DNA of 64,000 bases, from contig CM054060.1 in assembly GCA_028641055.1 (NCBI GenBank), forward strand, positions 293,866,660 through 293,930,659, given 5' to 3'. Position numbers and translations under genes: made by a program. Below the pieces are notes generated by a model. That model worked only from the letters and a program-made list of their open reading frames with translations. It had not been told where the DNA came from and searched no databases. The stretch is from Alopecurus myosuroides (taxonomy: Eukaryota; Streptophyta; Magnoliopsida; Poales; Poaceae). Below are positions 13,331 through 23,355 of the stretch, one piece after another. Numbering within the stretch: position 1 is the first letter of the stretch; each line of letters starts with the position of its first letter.

Positions 13331-13524
13331 TCTTAGGCATTTTACAAATTAAGATACAAATCTGCCATTTTTACAATATTTAGGGACCTAGAAAGATTAA
13401 CAGGGGCTTGGAAAATATTTTACAGGGTCTATATGTAATTACCAGGGGCATGGATGTGATTTGCAGTTGTTTTGGATCTGAGTAAATAAAACAAAAAAAA
13501 GGTTGTTGTATTATGCAGGGGGTG

Positions 13525-13579
13525 GGATTTGATCCCCCCATCTCCTGCTTGCGCTAGGGGATGTGGAACCAGTGGGCTA
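13525..13579 (-). other. tRNA-like polymerase III box pair in LTR (first)
   Basis: On the minus strand an A-box-like TAGCCCACTGG (13579-13569) is followed 33 bp later by a B-box-like GGATCAAATCC (13535-13525), the spacing of a tRNA gene. It is not a functional tRNA: no cloverleaf was found. The same pair occurs at 19626-19680. Confidence 0.4.
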
Positions 13580-13683
13580 GGTGCAGCTGTTGTGACAGGA
13601 CAGGGGATCTCGGGGGCTTAAGGATTCAGAACATGTACTACTTAAATCGGAACAAAATAGCAGCAAAAAGGGGTGGGGAGCTG

Positions 13684-13736
13684 GGACTCGAACCCAGGAC
13701 TCCTGCGCGGCGCGGATGGAACGAACCAACTGGGAT
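13684..13736 (-). other. tRNA-like polymerase III box pair in LTR (second)
   Basis: On the minus strand ATCCCAGTTGG (13736-13726) precedes a perfect B box GGTTCGAGTCC (13694-13684) by 31 bp. It is probably derived from a tRNA or SINE. The copy in the other LTR is at 19785-19837. Confidence 0.45.
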
Positions 13737-15409
13737 GGATCTCGGGTTGTGACAGAAGGAGGAGTGCGGGGAGGATAAGGTTTCGGTAGGGGATGTTACT
13801 GAAACTGAACTTTTCGTTCAGTTAGCGCTCGTGACCGCGAAAGAAACAGCGATCTCGTCCGCCATGTGCGATGCTGCGAGCACGGGAGGGCGACGTGGGC
13901 GTGTGGCCTAGGTAGATGGAGGAGGCGAGAGGAGGGGAAGGGAATCGGGGCCTCACCTGGGTGTCTCGATCGGATAGGAAAGGAGGAGGCCGAGGCGGAC
14001 ATGGCCGAGGCAGGGAGCTACGGCCGGCGAGGAAGGGATGGCGCCGGCGCTACGTCGCCTCCCCGGCCTGGCCGAGGGCACAGGGGCGTAGAGGGCAGGG
14101 CGGCGGCTCCATTCCCGCCGCTGGCGCGGCCGGAGGGGGTACGGAGCTCCGGCGATCACCGGTTGAAGAGGGACTCGGTGGAGGTACAGTGGTTGCAGGG
14201 TTCAGACAACGAAAAGAAATAGCAGAGAGGTGATCGGGGAAGAGGAAGAAGGGATGGCGGCTGGGGGAGAAGGGTTAGGGTTGATGGCTCGAGAGGGTAG
14301 GTAGTTATAGGGCATGAGGAGGTGTACGGCATGGCATCGGGAGGGCATGGATGGATCGAGTGGTGCTGGGTGTGTTCGTACTGTGATGACGTGGGAGGAG
14401 GAAGAAAGAGGTACTGGGCCCTAACAGGAGGTGGGCTGGACAGGTTGATGATGGGCTGGGTTTTCTCCTCCCTCTAAACCATTTTTTTTTTTTTACAATT
14501 CGGTTTGCGTTATATTTTTTTTTGTAGAGAACCAAATGGAAGAAAAGATAAGATTTTGAGCTTTAAAATTTAGGGAGAAAAATCAGGGGGTTTTGTTAGC
14601 TCAACATCTACCCCATGTCACTTGGTTTTTATAAATTTTAAAAACTATTTGCTGTTTTGTCATTGGGTTTGAATTGAAATAACTTGCAACTTAATTGAGT
14701 AATAAAGAAAACAACAAGGATAATAGGGTGAACCCTATTATTAAAGTGATTAAAATTGTTAGAATAGTTTGTTAGTTTTCAGGACTTGGAAGTTGGTGCT
14801 GTTGAACTTGGATTATGTGATTGAATTTTATTATTAAAGGGTTATTGACAATATTGTTTTAGGAATAGGGTGATCAAAGCATTTAGTTGGAAACAAAGAG
14901 CACAAAAAGGTTTGGATTTTTATAATTTCAAAAGAGGTGATGTTTAGTGAGTTGGTTTGAATTTGAAAGCATTTTGGGAAGTGATTGATTAATATTGAAA
15001 ACAAAGGTCTTAATAGGGTGAACCCTATGTTAAATTTGATTAAAGTAGTTGATTTGATTAGAGGATGTTCACAAGTTTCAAAGTTGTTCTGTTTGATGCA
15101 TTTGATTTGAAATTGAAGGTGATTTGGGATTTGATTGATTGAATAAAACCAACAATTTCATAGGTGAACATTATGGAAGAAAAGAAAACAATTTGGTTGT
15201 TTTTATTTGAAATAACATTTTGGAAATTGTAACATCACAAGGATGAAACAAAGGGTTTGAATTTTGGTTTGAAATTCAAATAGAAAACAAAGGAAAACAA
15301 ATGACAACAGAGGAAAACAAATGCAATCAACATGATGCCATGATGCAAAACATAAAATAACAGAGAGCAAAACATTCTAAAGGCTATTTTTCAGACTTGG
15401 GATGTTACA

Positions 15410-15424
15410 AAACGCCCCCCCTTG
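15410..15424 (-). other. Polypurine tract of the LARD-like element
   Basis: The minus strand reads CAAGGGGGGGCGTTT directly before the 3' LTR. Confidence 0.65.
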
Positions 15425-16044
15425 AAGGAATCGCGCCCCGAGATTCCTACTGAGAAAAGAAAAGGTCCGGAAACTTCTTGGGAAGATCCTCTTGAACTGT
15501 GACACGTGAAATACATCGTGCACAGTGGATAGACGTCAGGGAATTTGGAAACCACCGGAACATTTTCAAGTAAAGGGAGAGGTTTTTGTATGGAGGGTGT
15601 ATAGTTGGATAGAATTTGACTCATTTGGAGAATAGACTATTTGTAATAAGGTTGGAACAGAGTTATTGACATCAATGCAACACCAAGAATAACATCAATG
15701 TCAGAATCATCAACATGAGAGTAACGAGGAATATGTGGCCTCCCATTTAGAATTTGATTTCTATGACTGAACTTGGAAGTCAACATTTGAGATCCCGAAG
15801 AGTGAACGGTGATTTGATTGCTTAGTGGAACCAGAATTGGGTTGTATGTTGTGGAAAAGATTGTTGACACAAAGGAATGTGATGCTCCGGTATGAAACAA
15901 CACTTTAGCTGGAATAGAGTTTACGAGGAAGTTTTGATTAGACGCCGGTAGAAGATTTGAAGTGGAAAACAACAACAAGATTTCAACGGACGAAAAGAAT
16001 GTTGAGAAGAACAGGATATCAACATCGGGGAAAAACGAGAACAA
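15411..16044 (-). pseudogene. Deleted gag-pol remnant: protease joined to integrase C-terminus
   Basis: The minus-strand frame 16044-15637 has VNSIPAKVLFHTGASHSFVS, a Gypsy retropepsin whose catalytic Asp is replaced by His (HTGA instead of DSGA/DTGA), then DIDVILGV, the usual downstream block. 15624-15391 has VPVVSKFPDVYP, the linker before reverse transcriptase in Tekay-type chromoviruses. Directly after it, in another frame, comes VHDVFHVSQFKR, normally found at the integrase C-terminus. Reverse transcriptase, RNase H and the integrase core are therefore deleted, with the junction near 15530. The parent was probably a chromovirus-type Gypsy element. Confidence 0.7.
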
Positions 16045-16435
16045 AACTCCTGAGGTACTATGGAAAAACCCATCCGGGCTTCTAAAGGATCAATATCTAC
16101 TGCTTAAGGAATAGAGGATCTGCTTCCGGGGCTTACACGCCTCCGTTCTCAATCATGAGTAGGCAACATGATAAATCATGTCACAACCACCTCCATTCCT
16201 ATGGTCTAGTAGATATAACCATCCTAGAGAAACCAGAATTCGTGAAATCCTAACTTGAAAGTTTAGATGAGAAGGGAAAACAACGTTGCACTTCCTTACC
16301 AGAAAAAGGGTGGGAGGGTGGGGAAAGAAGAAAAAGAACAGAATTCCTACTCTCACGTTTCATTTTTCCTATATAGCTACAAAATAGTTTCTAGACTCAA
16401 CTGCGACCAGTAAAAAGGGATCCTACAGGCAGACA

Positions 16436-16448
16436 GGCTCTGATACCA
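16436..16448 (-). other. Primer-binding site (initiator tRNA-Met type)
   Basis: The minus strand reads TGGTATCAGAGCC two bases inside the 5' LTR, the standard plant initiator-tRNA site. Confidence 0.85.
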
Positions 16449-16450
16449 TT

Positions 16451-19400
16451 TGTCGCACCCTGATTTCTAGGGGATACTCACCGTACGAACTGGATAGCAG
16501 ATGCTTGGATTATGGGGCATAACTGCTCCCACGTCCCAGCTTCCTGGTAGGCCTGCGCTTATGCGCGACAACACAAGCCCTGCTATTCCATCGTCGATGT
16601 AAACTATCCACTAGAGATCAAAGGCACTTCCGTCGACGTACTTCAAACCATACACACATGGTACGTCAACGGCGTTTAACAAGTGATATCACAACAGATC
16701 TCTACGACACAAAAGATTGAAATAAGTTGCAAATGGCTCTCATTAGAGCAGAGATAGCAAATACAATCATTCAGAGGGCACCTGCCCCAACAATACATCA
16801 TTACAATACAGCGGAAGCATTCAACATGTCTGAGTACAGACAAGAACCAAATAGGCCTAAGAGGCCGGGAACAAACAGACGGAGCCCATCCACGAAGTCT
16901 CGGATCCTGCCCGGGTCCGCTATCTACTCGCCAGCAGTTTCGTCATACTCCACGTAGTTGCCACCATGTAGATCCTCGGAAACGTCGGTCTGCGGAAACC
17001 ACAGCCCCAAAGGGGTCAGTACATAAACGTACTGGCAAGCAAGACTCACAGTTCACCAAAGTGTAACCCGTCAACACCAAGCACAGATGCCTTGGGTTCA
17101 ACGGAAGAGAGGGGATATAAAATATGCTGCAACTGGCTGCGCTAACCAACTACAGAGATTCTACCACTTCCGGCTAACAGAAAGGAGATAAGATCGAGGA
17201 TTGTAACCAACTGAAAGATAACTTCAACCAAAACCCATCCTGGATCTCGCCCCTTATCCAAAGAAGCAATCCGAGGATAACTCACACAGTGGTAATAATG
17301 ATGGTTCAAATTATTGTGTCAATAAGCCTATTACTAGTCAAGTTATTAATCATGGGGTGTAACATGTTCGATCATTAGGTTTAAGTTGTCCTGAGTACTT
17401 GTTAGCCAGTACTTTCACCAAGTAATCCATAACCGCGGAAAACACGGCTTCTCGAGAAGATTATCCCTGCAGGGTTGCACCAATTTGGCCGTACACTCAT
17501 GAATATCCCGCCAGATGGGAGATCACCCACCAAGCGGGGCACTCAACACAACCAACCATTCTTCGCATCAAGCCCAAAGAACCTTGGGCGCACGGCTAAT
17601 CGAGCCCAGAAGAAAATGGACCCTCATAGCACTCTAAGAACGTGTCCCCCTATATGCCGACTACAAAAGTTCCACCCTGGCCTGGGCTCGCAAAAACATG
17701 ATGCGGCAAATGGAAAACACGAACTAAATGAGGCGATTTGGACGAGATGCGAATCAGGTCAAGTTGAGGGGGGCGCCCATACTCGCTTCCCAAATGCGGG
17801 TAGTGCGCTCATCATGGATCAGTAGACAAGACCCTTTTCCTATTAGGGTCGACACTAGCAGGCTCCAAAACCTCTCACGGGCCTCCTGCCGGTGCCTTAT
17901 CATCAAATTTATTATTAATAGTAACATTAGCATGATTGATTGATTAACATCGAGCCCCCCACAACGTAATAGAGTAGTAACAGAAAGTAACGGATAACAG
18001 ACTCGAGCAAAAGCAACCTAAGCATGCTAGTAAGACACTGGCTCAAACAATGGGTTGTAGGAAGGGAGATGAGGCAATATCAGGTTTAAGGGATTCATGT
18101 GATAGGTTCGTAACAGAAACAACTACTACTAAGGCTAGCAGGAAAGAACAACGGAAAGTATCGGTAATCAATGTTGAAAGGAACTCAGTGGTTCATGTGA
18201 GTGATAACTTGCCTGCAAAACCCAGTAGCCTGGTACTGAGCTAAACTCCTTAGACGGGGTGTCGTAAGTATCGTCGGTCTCAACGTCGTCGTGTATCCGA
18301 GAAGAAGCAAACAGACAATGCAGAAAAGGTAGACAATCAATATCATGGCATAGTGCACAATCATGGGATGATGCATGTCATGTTAATAGATGCATCAGAA
18401 TAAACTACTTGACATGATAACACAATTTAATTGGACCCATATGCAAAGTGAATGGCATATGGATGCAAATGATTTAGGTTGAAGCAATGATCTACATTTG
18501 ATTAACAAGTGTAAGTAGTTAAACATGATGCATGCATGATGATGATAACAAGAAAATAACAACAAATAACAATGATAGATGCAAGTGAAAAAGGAATTTA
18601 ACAAGGTTTGGAAATCATGTGTTAAGTTTGGAAAAAGTTGGTTACTTAAAGATGTCACACAAACAATTGTTGTTTTCATCAAGTTAAAGTGTTCAAAACA
18701 AATAACAAAGTTTATATTTGAAAATAAAACAAGGTTTTAGGTGGATTACATGTTTCACTTATTGAAAAAGGATTTCAAATAAAGTATTTAGGAAGTAAAC
18801 AAGTTAAACAAGAATTAAATGGATTTAATTCAAACATGAACTTATTTGAATTTTTATTTGTGCAAAACATTAAACCAAATTTATATTTGAAAAGTGTATA
18901 CTTTTAGGGTTGGAAAACATATTTTATATGTCCCAAAAGAATTTGTTTTGATCAAGTTATGAAATTACCAATTTTAAATGAATTAAACAAGGTTTAAATT
19001 ATTTAACCAATTTTAATTATTCAAAACAGAAAACAAAGTTTATATTTGGAAAGAGGGTTTAATTTTTCATGGAAAACATATTTCATTTGTGGAAATTGGA
19101 TTTAAAATGAGCAAGTTATTATTTTGGCAATTTTAGATGCAATAAACAAGAAACAGTTGTTTTCAGCAATTTAAATTATTCAAAACAGCAAACAAAATTT
19201 ATATTTGGAAAGTACATGAAAAATTGATTGGAAAACATATTTGGTTTGTGAAATTTGGAATTTTTATGCCCAAGTTATGAATTTTGCAAATTTAAGTGAA
19301 TTTGACAAGTTTTCAAATTTTGCACCAATTTAAAATATTCAAAACAGTAAACAAATTTTATATTTGGATAGAACATTTAATTTGGTATTGAAAACATATT

Positions 19401-21509
19401 TAGAAAGTTAAAATTGGAGTTGGGATGAATTTCTTAGGCATTTTACAAATTAAGATACAAATCTGCCATTTTTACAATATTTAGGGACCTAGAAAGATTA
19501 ACAGGGGCTTGGAAAATATTTTACAGGGTCTATATGTAATTACCAGGGGCATGGATGTGATTTGCAGTTGTTTTGGATCTGAGTAAATAAAACAAAAAAA
19601 AGGTTGTTGTATTATGCAGGGGGTGGGATTTGATCCCCCCATCTCCTGCTTGCGCTAGGGGATGTGGAACCAGTGGGCTAGGTGCAGCTGTTGTGACAGG
19701 ACAGGGGATCTCGGGGGCTTAAGGATTCAGAACATGTACTACTTAAATCGGAACAAAATAGCAGCAAAAAGGGGTGGGGAGCTGGGACTCGAACCCAGGA
19801 CTCCTGCGCGGCGCGGATGGAACGAACCAACTGGGATGGATCTCGGGTTGTGACAGAAGGAGGAGTGCGGGGAGGATAAGGTTTCGGTAGGGGATGTTAC
19901 TGAAACTGAACTTTTCGTTCAGTTAGCGCTCGTGACCGCGAAAGAAACAGCGATCTCGTCCGCCATGTGCGATGCTGCGAGCACGGGAGGGCGGCGTGGG
20001 CGTGTGGCCTAGGTAGATGGAGGAGGCGAGAGGAGGGGAAGGGAATCGGGGCCTCACCTGGGTGTCTCGATCGGATAGGAAAGGAGGAGGCCGAGGCGGA
20101 CATGGCCGAGGCAGGGAGCTACGGCCGGCGAGGAAGGGATGGCGTCGGCGCTACGTCGCCTCCCCGGCCTGGCCGAGGGCACAGGGGCGTAGAGGGCAGG
20201 GCGGCGGCTCCATTCCCGCCGCTGGCGCGGCCGGAGGGGGTACGGAGCTCCGGCGATCACCGGTTGAAGAGGGACTCGGTGGAGGTACAGTGGTTGCAGG
20301 GTTCAGACAACGAAAAGAAATAGCAGAGAGGTGATCGGGGAAGAGGAAGAAGGGATGGCGGCTGGGGGAGAAGGGTTAGGGTTGATGGCTCGAGAGGGTA
20401 GGTAGTTATAGGGCATGAGGAGGTGTACGGCATGGCATCGGGAGGGCATGGATGGATCGAGTGGTGCTGGGTGTGTTCGTACTGTGATGACGTGGGAGGA
20501 GGAAGAAAGAGGTACTGGGCCCTAACAGGAGGTGGGCTGGACAGGTTGATGATGGGCTGGGTTTTCTCCTCCCTCTAAACCATTTTTTTTTTTTACAATT
20601 CGGTTTGCGTTATATTTTTTTTTGTAGAGAACCAAATGGAAGAAAAGATAAGATTTTGAGCTTTAAAATTTAGGGAGAAAAATCAGGGGGTTTTGTTAGC
20701 TCAACATCTACCCCATGTCACTTGGTTTTTATAAATTTTAAAAACTATTTGCTGTTTTGTCATTGGGTTTGAATTGAAATAACTTGCAACTTAATTGAGT
20801 AATAAAGAAAACAACAAGGATAATAGGGTGAACCCTATTATTAAAGTGATTAAAATTGTTAGAATAGTTTGTTAGTTTTCAGGACTTGGAAGTTGGTGCT
20901 GTTGAACTTGGATTATGTGATTGAATTTTATTATTAAAGGGTTATTGACAATATTGTTTTAGGAATAGGGTGATCAAAGCATTTAGTTGGAAACAAAGAG
21001 CACAAAAAGGTTTGGATTTTTATAATTTCAAAAGAGGTGATGTTTAGTGAGTTGGTTTGAATTTGAAAGCATTTTGGGAAGTGATTGATTAATATTGAAA
21101 ACAAAGGTCTTAATAGGGTGAACCCTATGTTAAATTTGATTAAAGTAGTTGATTTGATTAGAGGATGTTCACAAGTTTCAAAGTTGTTCTGTTTGATGCA
21201 TTTGATTTGAAATTGAAGGTGATTTGGGATTTGATTGATTGAATAAAACCAACAATTTCATAGGTGAACATTATGGAAGAAAAGAAAACAATTTGGTTGT
21301 TTTTATTTGAAATAACATTTTGGAAATTGTAACATCACAAGGATGAAACAAAGGGTTTGAATTTTGGTTTGAAATTCAAATAGAAAACAAAGGAAAACAA
21401 ATGACAACAGAGGAAAACAAATGCAATCAACATGATGCCATGATGCAAAACATAAAATAACAGAGAGCAAAACATTCTAAAGGCTATTTTTCAGACTTGG
21501 GATGTTACA
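16451..21509 (-). repeat. 5' LTR of the LARD-like element
   Basis: 5059 bp, nearly identical to 10349-15409. Differences noticed: one C fewer near 17526, G/T near 19075, A/G near 19242, A/G near 19993, C/T near 20145, and one T fewer in the poly-T near 20583. Confidence 0.88.
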
Positions 21510-22060
21510 ATGGCCTTTACTAAACATATTACCAATGCTCTCATGAAAGTTAGGGAAGAAAAGCTGAAACTTGAAACATCTATCCCTAGAAAATTAGATG
21601 ATGGTTGGGATCCTATCATTAATATAAAATTAAATGATTTTGATTGCAATGCTTTGTGTGATCTTGGTGCTAGTATCACTATTATGCCTCAAAAGCTTTA
21701 TGATATGCTTGATCTACCACCATTGGAGCACTGTTATTTGGATGTTCATCTTGCTGATAATGCTAAGAAGAAACCTCTTGGTAGAATTGATGATGTTCTT
21801 ATTATGGTTAACAATAACCTTGTCCATGTTTATTTTGTTGTTATTAACATTTAATGCAAGGCTTATTGTCCTATTGTTTTGGAAAGACCTTTTCTTAGAA
21901 CTGTTGGTGTTGTTATTGATATGAAAGAGGGGAGTATTAAATATTAATTCCCCCTCAAGAAGGTATGGAACACTTTCCTAGAAATAGGATGAAGCTAACT
22001 TTTGACTCTATTATTAGAGAAAATTATGATGTTGATGCTTCTTCACTTGAAAATACTTGA
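21510..22060 (+). pseudogene. Athila protease, second unit, 3' part
   Basis: Resumption of the 9162-10348 gag frame after the LARD-like insertion. It contains NIKLNDFDCNALCDLGASI, the Athila aspartic protease with CDLGAS at its active site, and PLEHCYLDVHLADNAKKKPL. A stop at 21852-21854 is followed in the same frame by LERPFLRTVGVVIDMKEG, the typical continuation, so this stop is a mutation. The reading then ends and untranslated copy B begins. Reverse transcriptase and integrase are absent. Confidence 0.7.
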
Positions 22061-22072
22061 GTTGCTTTCTAT

Positions 22073-23355
22073 GCATAGCTGAAAGGCGTTAAAGAAAAGC
22101 GCTACCGGGAGACAACCCGTTTTATTTCTCTGTTTTCAACCAGTTTTCCTTTGTTTTCTTTTGTATGCTTTGCACCTGGGTGTTTTCTATTTCCTTAGCA
22201 ACCCCTCTGTATCTTGTTTTTTGTGTTTTTGTTGAGCCAAGTAAATCCTCTAGTGAAAAGTTGAGACTATATTTCGGATTTCTGCGCAGGAAACATATTT
22301 ATGTTGTCCACTGTTAAATTCGTATAAAATGACAGAAAATTCAAAATGACCTGAGCTTTTTTGTTCATAATCCTGGGCTATAAATGCAACTTTTCTTAGT
22401 TGAAAACTTTTTTTATTCGAGAAACATAAGATTTTCGAAAAAAAAATCATCTCTACCTGTTGTCCTGTTTTGACAGATTTCTGCCAATAATTGCATTTGC
22501 GTCTTAACCTCTTTCTTTTGGTGTTCTTTTGAGAAAAATTGTTTTAAAAGAATTTGTGACAGTATCTAATGAGTTTTTGAGTGTTAGGATTGTGTTGAAA
22601 CTGAACCATGTGAATTTATTATTTCGATTACACTAACAGTTGCTAATGAAGATTGTGAGAAATTTGGTGTGAAGGAAGTTTTCAAGGGTCAAGAGAAGAG
22701 GATGATATGACGTGATCAAGAAGAGTGAAGATCCTAAGCTTGGGTATGTCCCAGTGGTACATCTCAGCAAATTCCAAGAAGAGTCAAGCATCTAAGCTCG
22801 GGGGATGCCCAAGGCATCCCCTTCTTCATCGACGAATTATTAGATCACTTCTAGTGAAACTATATTTTTATTCTGTCACATTTTATTTGCTTTACTTGGA
22901 GCGTCTTTTATTTTTGCTTTCAGTTTATTTTTTATTTTTGCAATAAGCTTGATTGGACCCCAGCATTCTTTTATTGGAGAGTGACACGCTCCGATTTTTC
23001 ATGGGAGTATCTTGTATTCTTATTCTTTGTCTGGCTGCTGCATTTATTTAGCTCTTGTTTTGCATGCATCTCTTATCAGAGCTGTTAGTTTTAGTAGTGT
23101 TATATGAGTACTCTCATGTTTTGTTGATGTATCATAAAGATTATTTTTGTTAAAACATATCTTGTATGGTGCTTGGTGGGAAAAGAAACTACTGCTTGAA
23201 GTAGAATTTATAACAATGCAAGTAGAAGCTTGTATAGACTGTGGCTAGAACTTTTTCATGCCATGCTAAATGTTATTTTAGTTTTAAAGTCTTGTGGTTA
23301 TTGAGTAGCATGAATGGCCTCAAATAGCTGAGAGTTTTTAATATGCCATTGCAAG
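22073..23355 (+). repeat. Athila untranslated region, copy B
   Basis: A second copy of the 7867-9160 sequence, starting AGCTGAAAGGCGTTAAAG. Similarity stops at AATATGCCATTG, the point where copy A switches into gag. Confidence 0.65.

Larger units (their letters stand above)
10349..15409 (-). repeat. 3' LTR of the LARD-like element
   Basis: 5061 bp, TGTCGCACCC...GATGTTACA. It is noncoding: AT-rich tandem repeats at 12590-13330, tRNA-like boxes at 13525-13736, and a GC-rich block at 13860-14200. The open frames in the GC-rich block run on both strands and carry no domain. Confidence 0.88.
10349..21509 (-). mobile_element. Large-LTR, deleted-interior Gypsy element (LARD-like)
   Basis: It has two LTRs of about 5.06 kb (10349-15409 and 16451-21509), a 1041-bp interior, and a perfect 5-bp target duplication ATGGC (10344-10348 and 21510-21514). 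The primer site GGCTCTGATACCA (initiator tRNA-Met type on the minus strand) adjoins the right LTR and a purine tract adjoins the left, so the element points leftward. I noticed only about four substitutions and two single-base indels between the LTRs, implying a very recent insertion. The interior keeps scraps of protease and integrase C-terminus, so it must be mobilised in trans. Sukkula-like LARDs of Triticeae are a comparable class; identity with that family is not claimed. Confidence 0.88.

Noticed and set aside
13676..13740. True tRNA gene
   Set aside because: B box and spacing fit, but no cloverleaf with proper acceptor and anticodon stems could be formed by eye.
13866..14233. GC-rich open frames (118 and 105 codons) in the 5-kb LTR, repeated at 19967-20334
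   Set aside because: They exist in several overlapping frames on both strands because the segment is GC-rich. They sit inside LTRs and one LTR difference changes residues freely.
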